NCBI GenBank assembly: GCA_020631735.1 | Contig: CM036223.1 | Location: 12,835,356 to 12,899,355 of the forward strand | Source: Saccharum officinarum | Taxonomy: Eukaryota; Streptophyta; Magnoliopsida; Poales; Poaceae | Direction: 5' to 3' | DNA: 64,000 nucleotides | Shown here: piece by piece, positions 10,551 through 20,973 of the stretch | Position numbering within the stretch: the stretch's first letter is position 1 | Layout: each line of letters begins with the position of its first letter | Translations under genes and position numbers: made by a program | The notes under the pieces: model-generated | Told to the model about the DNA's origin: nothing | The model's database searches: none | What the model saw: the letters and a program-made list of their open reading frames with translations, nothing else

Positions 10551-10713
10551 ATCGCTGAGTACGGGCTTGGACGGACCAACAGACGACGTTAACGGCGAAC
10601 ATGACAGAATGCTAGTCTGGGGGAACGGTTCATCCTTTCAATGCTATTTACGGAACGGCCGACGGTGTTTCTCAAATTTGGTGGTCTTTGGATGCTATAG
10701 GACCAAATTTTCC

Positions 10714-13589
10714 ATTGTTAACTAAAATTCCCTTATCTTTGAGAGCAGTGTTGTACTACTTACATTTCATACCAATCTTGAGCTATGAGATGCATCTGCC
10801 GCAGCGGTAATAAGCATCATGATGGCTGAGTTGGGGCCATGACTATGACACAAGAAAGCTACCTTCACCCCCAAATTGCCTCTGCGATGGTGTACAGCAA
10901 GGATGGTCGTGGTGAGAATGGTTGAACAGATCAGCATAAACATTGAAGTGCTATCAAGCAATTAACTGATGCAAGGAACCTTTGATTGAGATTCTAATTG
11001 GATCTCATGATACATTTCTATATACAATGGTTTTCTAATTAAATTTCTTCAAATGACGTTGCTCTGGTGGGCCGGCCTGCCGGCGGGGCGCCTCCCCCTG
11101 TGGCCAGCCTGCCTGGGCTGCGGCTTCCTCCCTCAGCCGGCCGACGGCGCTGCTCCGGTAGGCTGGCTAGCCGATGGTTCTGGTCGGCCAGGGCTGCGGC
11201 TTTCCCTCGGCCGGCCGATGGCGGCCTGCGCTGGAGCCTACTCTAGAGTCTGCTGGTGCCTGCCGGTCGGGCTTTCTGCTGGCGTGGGGTGCCCCCTCTC
11301 CTATCTGTCCACTGCCAAGTAGTTGCTGGGTGAAAACCCTGCCAGGCTTCTTGCTATGGCCCGGCGGCGATGGCGCGGTCTACGTCATGTTCTTCTTGGA
11401 GACGTCATCGTAGTTACTACTCGTCGCGAGTGATGGGACAGGTTTTAGGACGAAAGTCCTTGTGCGTTTCTTCCAACATTGATGGCATCCGCGGATGTCA
11501 TTTCCTTCTTGAAGGCCTTGTTGGTGCACATCTGCCATGCCGATCCTCCCGCGGCAAAACATCCGCTAGAGAAGAAACCACAGCGGCCAAGTATCCGTAA
11601 GAACCACAGCACAGCGGCAAAGCATCCGTAGGAGGATCGGCACTATATCTGTCCGTGCTTGAAAGATAGGCACAATCAAATGAAACTGATGATTCTTCTT
11701 TGCGTGGTGCCTTTTACACTTTGTAGTTTAGATTTAGCTCCGGTGATTCTTCTATGCCTATGCTGTGAATGATACAGAGAAGAGAGAACTGCAAAGATAA
11801 TTACTTGCTCAAAATACAAACAAAATATGCTAAGTGTGTATTCCATTTAATTGGCAAATTTCGCATATTTTCAATCTTGGAGATAAATGCCATTATTAAA
11901 TAGTTCATTGAATAACTAAGAAAGAAGCATAAAAGGCATAGCAACGGTAATTACTTAATAAAATTGTCATACTACTATCATCTTGAGCTATAGATAGCTT
12001 TACTGCTAAATTTGCAACAAAACAGTGAAAACTTTAGCAAATCAGATAAACTGATTCTGCAACTTTCAACACCATCACCAATGTATACAACAGTTTTATC
12101 TTCAAATATGCTCTTGTAAAATTAATGAAAATATAAATCTACTTCTATTCCTGAACTTTTAGCACTTCCTCTACTAATGTAGGTTGATATAAATTCTCGA
12201 GTGTGAGCACTGAACACCCTGTTGATCATGTACCATGCAATTCAGCTTATGTAGCTAATCTAAATAATTATTCTTATAATATTTCTAACTTTTGATTGTC
12301 TTTCGCAGTAAGGAAAACATTTAATATTAACACAGCTGCACTATCTTGTATAGCCTTCTATGCAATTGGCTTCACAATGCGGGCAAGCGCGCACGGCCGA
12401 GCGGCAACGCAGTTGTTTTCTAGTATATAGTTGCAATCAGCCACACAAAGCAAGAGATATATAGTTAATTTGATCATATATCTGCAAGCCAAAGTAGGGC
12501 CGTGCAATGTACTGCTACGAGGCCAAACATATAGCTCCTTCACAAGATGCGGCCCAACAAACGGTGCATCCAGGATACGGGCTCAAATAGGCCCCAAAAC
12601 CCGTTTGGGTTCAGCACCCGCGAATAATTCTAAGTCATGCAGTTTTGGCAAAACTCTCGAATTCACGTGCATGTTATTATAGAAATAAATTGGCACCTGA
12701 CTAACTGTCACACCGACGATCTCAGAAGTTCACGCAAGGATTAAGTGAGCACAAATCTCGCAGTTATCACACCCATTTCCGCTCAAAGCCGGTGATCCAT
12801 ATGAAGTCATTTTCTTCCACAGACTAAGATGTTTCTTTTTTTGTGGCCGACTAGCTAGGCCAAAATTATTTTGTTCAAGACTGACGAGGCCGGACACTTG
12901 ACCTCATTATGGAATCTACATGACGAGGCCCGATACCTTTGCTAGAGGCCGACCAAACTCTAGCACTTCGTCACTTTTCATTTGTTATGTGCTTATGCAC
13001 GTATATGCAGACAACTCTTATTTATTTGGAGACGACAATGATGACCATTGGCAATAGCTTAATAGGAGGTGTTCTGCGGCCAATGTTGCGGATGTAATTA
13101 ACTGAAGGCTTCTCAAAGCTACCGGAACTAGGAGCCACACAACTTTTTACATAGAACTCGACGCACATCATTGTAAAAGTGCGGGAAATTGTACATACTT
13201 GTAATTATATATGAATGAATAAAGTGACATTTCCCGTACTTGTTCTTTGCGTATATATTATTTTTGCATATTTACTTTATTTGTATAAGGATGTATACCG
13301 GCAAGCCCAAGAACATTAGTACTAAGTAGTACGACACCTCGGTGGAGCGCGTCTCCTCTCCGCAGAATAGGAGAAAACATAGAACCCTCTAGCCAATCAA
13401 AACCCTATCGACCAGAGAGGCTCGGGGCTAGAGGCAAACAACAACATTCAATGGTAGCTCGAAAAGCATAAAATCGAGGGAATACTTACCATCATAGCCG
13501 CTAAAAATTTTGAATGTTAATGGATTAACTTTGATGAAATCAATTAGTTATTAGCTTATAAAAATTAGATGCTAATGGCTTAACTCATT
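10714..13589. other. Intergenic region, no gene seen
   Basis: The stretch 10,760-11,000 has gene-like composition but no recognisable product. A GC-rich block at 11,050-11,560 has a duplicated ggctgcggctt...ggccggccga unit (11112-11160 and 11189-11240). A 12-bp inverted repeat lies at 11538-11642. The stretch 11,650-12,360 is AT-rich and featureless. The stretch 12,360-13,580 contains mixed sequence, including an aataaag near 13220 that could be a polyadenylation signal of an unrecognised or decayed unit. No ORF here shows a domain. Confidence 0.35.
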
Positions 13590-13805
13590 TAGGGCGTGTT
13601 TGGACGCCGGCCATAGAAAACCACGCCTATCCATGGCGAGTTGTGGCAGAGGCGAAGATTTTGGGCGCCACACTCTGTGGCAGGATCTGTGCTAAAAAAA
13701 CGATGGATGCCTCAGTTGAATACCAAACCAAACAAGCGCCAAGATTACCGTGGCGAGCCACAGGTGTGGCGTGGTATGCGGTGGCCGCCAACCAAACATC
13801 CTCTT
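13590..13805. mobile_element. Short MITE with gtttgg-type inverted ends
   Basis: The left end agggcgtgtttggacgccgg matches the right end read on the minus strand (aagaggatgtttggttggcgg). The 216-bp interior is GC-rich and rich in gtggc/gccac motifs. It is non-coding. It lies about 0.65 kb before the aspartic protease promoter. Confidence 0.5.
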
Positions 13806-14267
13806 AATTATACGAAACCAAACAAAAAAAAAGCGAGTAATAGAATGGCGATAGCATTTGTATTTTTAGAACAGACCAACGACCATCTATTACACGTATG
13901 AAAGATGTATTTAGTACACTTTCTTATTAAATTATCGTTGTCACGCGATCGAGGCTACACAGGAAAAAAAATGTTTGCAAGAAAATACCATGCTAAGAAA
14001 TACCGAGCATAAACTTAGTTTATTCTAGTGCTCAAGTAGCTGACGACACTGGGGATCGGACGAATGAGGATGCAGCTCCCGCTGTGTAGGCAACGATAAA
14101 CCCGAGGCTCATCCATTGCAGCGAGGACCTAGGTCGCGCGGTTGAAACAATGCAATGCAACAAGAGGTTCTTCGTGGGAGCAACAAGAGGGCCGTACGGC
14201 TCTTGAAGGGAAATTTCCAAGTATTTGCTCCATCAGCAGGATCACAATGCGGTGGACGTGCTAGTTG
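13806..14267. other. Upstream region of the aspartic protease
   Basis: AT-rich to 14,030, then mixed composition. Short ORFs on both strands show no domain. This is presumably the promoter-proximal region of the protease gene. Confidence 0.35.
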
Positions 14268-14275
14268 CTATATAT
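14268..14275 (+). promoter_or_regulatory. TATA box of the aspartic protease
   Basis: The octamer ctatatat lies 72 bases before the leader ATG at 14347 and would give a transcript start near 14300. No competing TATA is seen closer to the gene. Confidence 0.5.
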
Positions 14276-14346
14276 CATCCATCTATGCTAGCTCCACGCA
14301 AACATCAAGAAATAAGCACAGGCCGCACGTCTTGTGAAAATCCAAA

Positions 14347-14448
14347 ATGACTACTAATCACATAGTTATTATCCTCGCGTTCATCTTCTTCCTCGTCGTT
14401 CCGCTCTTCCAGCCCATGCCGAAAGCCGAGGCTTCCGCGGCACCATGA
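14347..14448 (+). CDS. Signal-peptide ORF of the protease, out of frame
   Basis: The 33-codon ORF starts at an ATG 72 bases after a TATA box. It encodes a textbook signal peptide: a short polar start, an Ile/Phe/Leu/Val core from about residue 6 to 22, then an AEASA cleavage region. Its stop TGA at 14446-14448 overlaps the ATG at 14445 of the protease ORF (ATGA). The two frames differ by one missing or two extra bases. Nepenthesin-type proteases carry their signal peptide in the same frame, so this is best read as a frameshift (natural or assembly) in one original gene. Confidence 0.6.
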   Translation: MTTNHIVIILAFIFFLVVPLFQPMPKAEASAAP

Positions 14449-15743
14449 TCCGCCGCACCCGCACTGATACCGCCGCCGCCGCCGCCGCCATCAACTTCAC
14501 GCAGGCCGCCCGAGAGTCTCACCGTCGGCTGTCATTTCTTGCCGCCCGCTCCCGGGTTGACAAGTCCTCGGCGAGCCACTTGTTGAACAGTAACAGTAAC
14601 ACAGAGACAGTACCCCTGTGGATGGACGGCGTCGTCGGTGCCTACGACATGGCGTTCTCCATCGGCACACCACCACAGAAGCTGACAGCCCTCGCCGACA
14701 CCGGCAGCGACCTGATCTGGACCAAGTGCGGCGACGGCGCCGCGTGGGGCTCCTCCCCTTCGTACCACCCCGACACGTCGTCCACGTTCACCAAGCTCCC
14801 GTGCTCCGACCGTCTGTGCACCGCCCTACGGTCCGATGCTCGGTGTGCCGCCGCCGGCGCCGAGTGCGACTACAGGTACTCTTATGGCCTTGGCGACGAC
14901 GGCCATCCCGATTACACGGAGGGATTCCTCGGGAGCGAGACCTTCACTCTCGGCGGCGACGCGGTGCCGGGCGTCGGCTTCGGCAGCGCCACCACGTCGG
15001 AGGGCAACTACGGCGAGGGCTCCGGCCTCATCGGGCTCGGCCGCGGGCCCCTGTCCCTCGTCTCCCAGCTCGACGCCAGCACCTTCATGTACTGCCTCAC
15101 CCGTGACGCCTCCAAGGCCAGCCCTCTCCTGTTCGGCTCACTAGCCACCTTGACAGGCGCCGGCGTGCAGTCCACTGGCCTCCTCGCGTCCACCACCTTC
15201 TACGCCGTGAACCTGCGTAGCATATCCATCGGCTCGGCGACGACGACCAGTGTTGGCGGACCCGATGGCGTCGTGTTCGACTCCGGCACGACGCTGACGT
15301 ACCTCGCTGAGCCGGCGTACACGGGGGCATTGGTGGCCTTCTTGTCGCAGATAACGAGTCTTACCCAGGTAGAGGGTAGGTACGGCTTCGAGGCGTGCTA
15401 CGAGAAACCTGACAATGGCAGGCTCATCCCGGCGACGGTGCTGCATTTCGACGACGGCGCTGACATGGCCTTGCCGGTGGAAAACTACGTCGTGGAAGTG
15501 GACGACGGCGTAGTGTGCTGGGTCGTCCAGAAGTCATCCAGCCTGTCTATTATCGGCAACATAATGCAGATGAACTACCTCGTCCTGCACGACGTCCGCA
15601 GATCGGTTTTGTCGTTCCAGCCGACCAACTGCGATAGCTACCATGCGAACGAGGCATCAGGCTCGCCTCGTCCCTTGTATCAATTTTCTATCACTATGCT
15701 TCTATGCTTCTATATCTATAATATGCATACTTCTGTATTTTAA
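14445..15743 (+). CDS. Nepenthesin-like aspartic protease
   Basis: The single-exon 432-residue ORF is an A1-family pepsin-like protease of the plant nepenthesin group. The pro-region includes the ESHRRLSFLAARS segment. The first catalytic motif is DTGS (residues 85-88) within ADTGSDLIWT. The flap Tyr is near 147 in YSYG. GLIGLGRGPLSLVSQL (195-209) is the conserved family block. The second catalytic motif is DSGTTLTYL (279-287), and IIGN lies at 369-372. The Cys-rich insert after the first Asp is short and lacks the second Cys of the usual WTxCxPC. Mature enzyme would be secreted or apoplastic. As read, this frame has no signal peptide, because the leader lies in another frame just upstream. 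The tail after PTNCDSY is longer than usual. Confidence 0.9.
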   Translation: MIRRTRTDTAAAAAAINFTQAARESHRRLSFLAARSRVDKSSASHLLNSNSNTETVPLWMDGVVGAYDMAFSIGTPPQKLTALADTGSDLIWTKCGDGAAWGSSPSYHPDTSSTFTKLPCSDRLCTALRSDARCAAAGAECDYRYSYGLGDDGHPDYTEGFLGSETFTLGGDAVPGVGFGSATTSEGNYGEGSGLIGLGRGPLSLVSQLDASTFMYCLTRDASKASPLLFGSLATLTGAGVQSTGLLASTTFYAVNLRSISIGSATTTSVGGPDGVVFDSGTTLTYLAEPAYTGALVAFLSQITSLTQVEGRYGFEACYEKPDNGRLIPATVLHFDDGADMALPVENYVVEVDDGVVCWVVQKSSSLSIIGNIMQMNYLVLHDVRRSVLSFQPTNCDSYHANEASGSPRPLYQFSITMLLCFYIYNMHTSVF

Positions 15744-15782
15744 TATTAACTAGCAAATATATATACATGTATTGAAAAAATA

Positions 15783-17219
15783 GGAAAAAGTCTACCTAAC
15801 CTCCTAACCTTTGCTGGGTAGTCAACTTAACCCCATAACATTTAAAACCAGCTATTTCCCACCTTAAACTTTTGAAAACCAAACAGAAAACCCCCCAAGG
15901 TGGTTTTGTTAACCGGTTTTTCTTACGTGGCAGTCCAGGCTAGCTGGTTTGGACAACATGGTATCCGGACTTGCATCAGCTAGCGTCAGCCAAGACCGAG
16001 AGCCATGTACTCAGACACTGCTGCCGCTGCTGTCGAGGATGCACTACGCACCGTCGAGTGTCTGAGTACATGGCTTTAATTAAGCCGGCCAGCGACGCAC
16101 TGCCGAGCACCAAGCTGCGCTGGCGGCCGGGTCCCACGCGGCGTATGCTCGTGCATGTCCACACACATGCACAGGCCACTAATTAGCCCACCACCTTATG
16201 CACGACGCTGATTCACGTCCACATGATTCGGTCCTCTTCCCACTAGTAGCACAAACTAAGTTGCTAACTAGTGCTGCATGCAAACAATGAAACAAACTCG
16301 TTTCAGCTACGTGCAAAACTCATCAAACACACTCTACGTAGTACATGACATACATGTACTCAACTGTATGTCTGTATGCACATGACCTACATGCAAGCAC
16401 TCTATACCACACGCCGCATGCAAGCGGAACGCGACGGCGTAGCAACATCGCCCCACCGAGGCACGAGCCCCGCCTGCCAAAGTCCCAACGGGGCCATGAC
16501 GGATGAAGCCTCTCCATCTTCCTTAATGCACCTGGTCGAAGAGAGAAACCACCGTCGCGTCAGGCCACCTCGGCGAGCGTCGACGACCGCTCCACTGATG
16601 AGCCAGTGAGCCGAGATAGTCGCACGACACGCCCACGCCAAGGAAAAGACCCGCACGGCACCGAGCCATCCCCGCGATGCCGGGCCTAGGCCTCCGTCCT
16701 ACCGAACCACGACAGCCGCGCGCCACCGTGAGAGAACTCGGAACGCCCTCGCCAAGCCAAAGACGTACGTCCTACACGACCACACGACACCTGCCCTCAT
16801 TGAGCCATCCCCGCAATGTTGAGCCTGCGCCGCCGCACCGCACAGCAGTGGACACGGATCCAACAGAGTATAGTCGATGGTCGCCTAGCGGGCAACGGGG
16901 CAAGGAAGGGGATGTCATTGCCGGAGGTGTAGGTGGCGACGACAGACCACGCACAGAGCGCCAGAGCCTGTGCTGGTGTGCAACACGAGATGAATTCCCA
17001 TCTGAAAAACCGACGGGTGGATGAATAAAACAAACAGCAAGTGGGCTAGAGCTCCAACGTGGCATTCATATCTCACGTGAAATGCTAACACAAAAAAAAA
17101 GCTCCAGGGGGTTATTTACCTAGTTTTACAAAGTTTGAGGTGTTCAATACATGGTTTTATAGATGAGGGGGTTAAGTAGACAACTTATCAAACGTTGGGG
17201 GGTTGCTTAGACTTTTTCC
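15783..17219. mobile_element. Mutator-like non-autonomous element
   Basis: Terminal inverted repeats begin GGAAAAAGTCTA at both ends (left 15783-15835, right 17165-17219 on the minus strand), with a shared second block near ttaacccc. The interior, 15,960-17,060, is distinctly GC-richer than the TIRs and surroundings. This could be captured gene sequence, but I recognise no protein in it. A-rich flanks on both sides prevent a confident target-duplication call. Confidence 0.6.
16001..16075. repeat. Perfect 19-bp hairpin inside the MULE
   Basis: Arm 16001-16019 (agccatgtactcagacact) is exactly complementary to 16057-16075, with a 37-base loop. The folded RNA would be a 75-nt stem-loop. Confidence 0.8.
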
Positions 17220-18134
17220 AAAAAAAATGCTTGTACTACTCTCCTTGGCCTCATAAATTTGCAGTGCGAGCATTTTTTAGACGTTCAATCAACTCCATGA
17301 ATAATAGAAAAAATTGCATAAATATGTGATAAATTTAACAAATATTACTGCAGAAACCATTTTCCATGCAGTCCATCACCGCCGGTTTCCAAAGAACCGA
17401 CCGTGATGCATTTTCACTGTTGATTCAAAAGTGGGTGAGCCCAATGAATACCCGACTCGACTGTGAAAATATGTATCACTGCCGGTTAGTTCCATTTTCA
17501 CAGGCAGTGAAAGGAGAGTCCATTTTCACCGACGGTTCATGGTTGGAGTCAGAGGTGAAAAAATAATCGGTTTTGAGTTCCATCACATCACCTAGTTTCG
17601 AACGCGGTGAAAATAGACGTCAATGTCGCTTCCTATATCAACCGGCGGTCAAAATCAGTACAAAACCTCCCGTCCTCCTCCTTCTCTAGCCGGCTTCTCA
17701 CCGTGAAGCTCATGGAGAGTGGTGACTTTTGAAGAAAACATACCACGGTTGGTAATTTGCTTCCCTTTCATTTCAAGCTTGTTGCATTTGTGTAGATTAT
17801 CTTACATTTTGAGATGGTTCATGGAGATGCTCTTCCTCATTTTAGACCAATTTTCACCAATTTGATCGATCATGGAGGAGTCTGCCTAGCTTGTTTGGTT
17901 TCCTAGATTGTGTGAGATTTTGGAATAAATTAGAAGATACCCCGCGAGTTGCTCCAGGGATTGCGAAGAATTTGAAATCAAATAAAGTAGAGATGACGTG
18001 GATAGATAGCTAACATTAAGGTTGGAAGTTAGTGGCATGATATGACTATTATTAGTGGAAAACGATGTTGATAGTTAGTGGAAGATGATGATGTCTTGCA
18101 TATTGAGATAGAACTTGTAGTAGCGCTTGTTTGA
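17220..18134. other. CACTA-like subterminal region and unassigned sequence
   Basis: The stretch 17,360-17,640 has repeated cattttcac / gccggtt / gtgaaaa motifs in both orientations, like a CACTA subterminal array. It is followed by a pyrimidine-rich stretch (17,660-17,700) like a leader. No CACTA terminus was found. The stretch 17,720-18,130 holds nothing recognisable. Confidence 0.35.
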
Positions 18135-18825
18135 TCATATGAACAATGGAGGTTCCAGAGGCCACCTCAATGCATGCACCAGGGGAATCTTTTGGTCGAG
18201 TTCTATGTCAAGCATTCTTTGGTTCGTCTCTTTGTGAATCTCCTTAACAGAGATACTTGTGGTCACATCGCATACAACAAAATCAGTAGCTTCCACACTC
18301 GTGTCCTCACACAACAAGGAGTCAATAGGCGCGCAAGCTGCCATAAGAGAAGAAAGGATCAATGATGTCGGAGAGCACTGAGCCAGAGAACAACAGAACA
18401 GGGACCAAAGAGCTCGACCATGTCAACAACGAAAGTATACTTTGAATGTTTTCCAAATGGTTGGCCACATGCGCTAGCAATAACTTGATGGTAGAAGCCA
18501 CCTCCTTGAGGGGATGCATCACTTCTGCCTGACGATCTGCAACCAAGGATTTGAGCTTCGGTCGCAAGGACTCCACCAAAGGCGTGATGATAGACTTCAG
18601 GTTCAAAGGCATCGAAGCAAGAGGGACACAACAACAGTTGTGGTAAACAGGACTAGCATCATCCTTCCTACAAAAGCTATAAGGTCTCCTAGTCGACGAT
18701 GAGTTGACATGTCCTTGCAGTGCGGACATAGCCATGGAGTTTGCTAACATATAGTAGAGCGACATCCATAGGCATGGCCACAACGTTAGCCCAACTCTTT
18801 GTTTGTTGGGATGGTGAGGTTTCAC
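18135..18825 (-). other. Unrecognised minus-strand ORF region split by a CACTA element
   Basis: A minus-strand frame stays open from about 18825 to 18322 but has no ATG at its upstream end. It is predicted mostly helical, with a PLVESLRPKLKSLVADRQ-type amphipathic stretch and a hydrophobic C-terminal segment. The same strand past the CACTA insertion (20068-20120) reads helix-like sequence too, which suggests that one older coding unit was split. I cannot assign a family. It is probably a transposon-derived or decayed gene fragment. Confidence 0.3.
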
Positions 18826-18894
18826 AGAGTTGGAAACAACTCGTGATGTAGGATCAGCGGATCAAAAGGAGCAATGCCACTTTCGATGTCTGGA

Positions 18895-20067
18895 CACTAC
18901 TAGAAACCAGAATTTCCCTAAGGGTGCAACTACCGACAAGGAAATAGAAAATACCGACAGGAAAATTCAAAACCAATTTCCTGCACTGTCAGGCAATAAC
19001 CGTCAAGGATAGAGCGACTGGGAAATTAGAAAATGTCTAACGGTGAACCATCATGAAAATTAAAAATAATTTCACTGTCAGCAAAAGACCAACAGAAATA
19101 TTTGAAACCGACAAGTCTACAAATCTAAATCTGTTGGTTTCAAACAAGAAAATTGGACCTCACCAACAGTTCCAATTTGATGTGAGGTGTGCAAACTTTA
19201 AAGTCTCACTTGAGTTACATTGAACTACGTTTGAGGTGTATCCATTTTGATGAATGATGGATAAGCTCCCTTTATTAAAATTATTTGAAAATTTTACTAC
19301 AAGCATATACACCCAAAATATGACTCCTTGCAAATTTTTAGATTTTTCAAACCTTTTTAGGTATTATTAGAATTATTTTGTAGTAATATGGAGACAGAAG
19401 GTCAAATTATACCTACACATCAATTGAATTTTTCATCAATCTCCACCACAAACTATTGAATGGACCATATGAACCTAAATATATTTTTATGTAATTTTTT
19501 TTATCTTATTAAGGGTACATACAGTTCAATTTGGAATTTGTTTCAATCAGCACACAGAAATTCATTTAAACTATAAAAAATAGTGAATTATTTCCAAAAT
19601 CTCATATTTCCTTAACTTGTGTAAATGTAAGGTTTTGTCAAATTTGAGGTGCATACAAGTTCAAATTTGATCCGAGGCATTCAAATTTCAATTTCCTTGG
19701 GCAATATATTTCTCGTGTCCATGTTTCGATTAATTTCCATGTGTGTTATGTCCATAACCGACAAGAAAATGCACAAACCGACATAACAATGCACAATTTC
19801 CCTTTGTGTTATTAGTAAACTGATAAGATAATTAATTATCCTGTCGGTTACATGCAGTCACAGGTTAATTCAGAATTTTCTTATCTGTTATTTAGTTTTT
19901 AGTGTGTTTTCCAAAAAACCGTCAAGATAATTGTAATATCCTGTCAGTTACTTAATTTTCTGGTGTGTTTTCTAAAAACCGTCAAGATAATTATAATTAT
20001 CCTGTCGGTGTACGCAATAATCATAAAAATATCGAAACCTTTAGGGAAATTCTGGTTTCTAGTAATG
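18895..20067. mobile_element. Non-autonomous CACTA element with both ends
   Basis: The left end CACTACTAGAAACCAGAATT and the right end (minus strand CATTACTAGAAACCAGAATT) are inverted repeats of about 28 bases with few differences. Subterminal arrays of ccgaca/tgtcgg motifs, with gtcaagataat units, occupy 18,940-19,160 and 19,750-20,010. Flanking triplets are gga (left) and aga (right), a possible 3-bp target duplication with one change. The 1,173-bp element has no transposase and is AT-rich in the middle. Confidence 0.8.
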
Positions 20068-20463
20068 AGAGCGGCAACAATGGATGCATTAGAAAGAAAT
20101 TCTTGCATGAGCTGACTTGGTGATCATGCACAAGACAACGGTAACATCTACCCCAAAGCCCATCTCTTAAAGGGTTTGTGGTATTGTATTGTTGTATTTT
20201 ACTCCTTTATCAATACATGCCCGGTAAAGCTATTGCTGGTAGCTTTTCGAGAAAAACAATGGGTTATCCAGTTCATCAAGCGGCTCTTGCTCAAGCTTCA
20301 AGATAGATCCCTCCTCAGGGACCTCATCAAACAAAGAGATATAAAGAAGTAAAGAACCACATGAACCCAAGAGGGTTCAGTACAAAAGTAAATATCATGT
20401 ATATGGTGTGTATTACACATGTGTCATCTCAATTCTCAAGCCTAATAATAATAATAAAAATGA
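20068..20463. other. Region between the CACTA element and the HLH gene
   Basis: The stretch 20,130-20,257 resembles a plant LINE 3' end: atgcccggtaaagctattgc, then gcttttcgagaaaaa. The stretch 20,440-20,463 (aataataataataaaaatga) is presumably the 3' untranslated end of the minus-strand HLH gene. Nothing else is recognised. Confidence 0.3.
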
Positions 20464-20814
20464 TTAATGCTTTGTGTCCTCCAGCACGTCGACCATGAAC
20501 TGCATCACCGTCACCTGCGCCTGCAGCTGCGCGATGTATCCCGCGGCGCGCAGGAGGAGCTCGTCGACCTCGTCCTCATCGCCGCTGCCGCTCGGCACTA
20601 GTAGCCTCAGCGCCTCCATCTTCTTCCTCACCTCCATGTCCCGTCGCCTGCTGCTGCAGGCCTTCGTCCTCGCCTTGCCTTCCACAGCGTCGTCCTTGCT
20701 CATCGGCTTCGTCGGCGAAGGCCTTCTGGCGGCGGAGGATGGCGGCAGCCTCGTGGTTCTCCTCGCCGTCGATGTCGGCGGGCTGCAACGACGGTTGCCG
20801 GTGTGGGCACCCAT
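20464..20814 (-). CDS. Small atypical helix-loop-helix protein
   Basis: The ATG at 20814 (context agccATGgg) gives 116 residues; the frame is open further upstream but with no ATG. Residues 7-40 are basic and Ser/Pro-rich. A short basic stretch SSRRRDMEVRKKMEALRLLVP (55-74) forms helix 1, a Gly/Asp/Glu loop lies at 75-83, and helix 2 with LLLRAAGYIAQLQAQV runs to about residue 110. The basic region lacks the His-Glu-Arg pattern needed for E-box contact. This matches the non-DNA-binding HLH group (UPBEAT1, IBH1, PAR1 type), which act by dimerising with other bHLH factors. Which subgroup cannot be decided by eye. It is a single-exon gene with a TATA box about 155 bases upstream. Confidence 0.75.
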   Translation of the reverse strand: MGAHTGNRRCSPPTSTARRTTRLPPSSAARRPSPTKPMSKDDAVEGKARTKACSSRRRDMEVRKKMEALRLLVPSGSGDEDEVDELLLRAAGYIAQLQAQVTVMQFMVDVLEDTKH

Positions 20815-20965
20815 GGCTAATCGTTGTTGTTGCAAACTGCAGCGGCTGTAGGCTGTAGCTACTTGCAGTTGCAACTATGGGATAATGAGGAGAGAAATGA
20901 AGAATGAGGGATTAGAGAGAGATAGATGAGGATGATGGGATGCTAGAGAGAGGGAGCAAGGGGTG

Positions 20966-20973
20966 TTTATATA
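20966..20973 (-). promoter_or_regulatory. TATA box of the HLH gene
   Basis: On the minus strand the sequence is tatataaa, giving a start near 20935-20940 and a leader of about 125 bases before the ATG at 20814. Confidence 0.6.

Larger units (their letters stand above)
8988..10713. mobile_element. Pack-MULE carrying a WAV3-like gene fragment
   Basis: Long terminal inverted repeats bound the element: 8988-9126 on the left and 10570-10713 on the right. Shared landmarks, read inward, are a tagcatcsaaag block, aatagcattgaaagratga, an actagcatt block, gccgttaacg and gtccgtc. Both ends begin with a GGAAA-type terminus, as in many Mutator-like elements. The GC-rich interior holds exon-like pieces of a host gene on the minus strand and no transposase. 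The flanks are AT-rich. I could not identify a clean 9-bp target duplication. Confidence 0.7.

Noticed and set aside
14532..15446. Several frames overlapping the aspartic protease
   Set aside because: They are shadows of a clearly coding frame with catalytic motifs.
20815..20874. Upstream 20-residue extension of the HLH protein
   Set aside because: The frame opens at TTG, not ATG. The first ATG in frame is at 20814.
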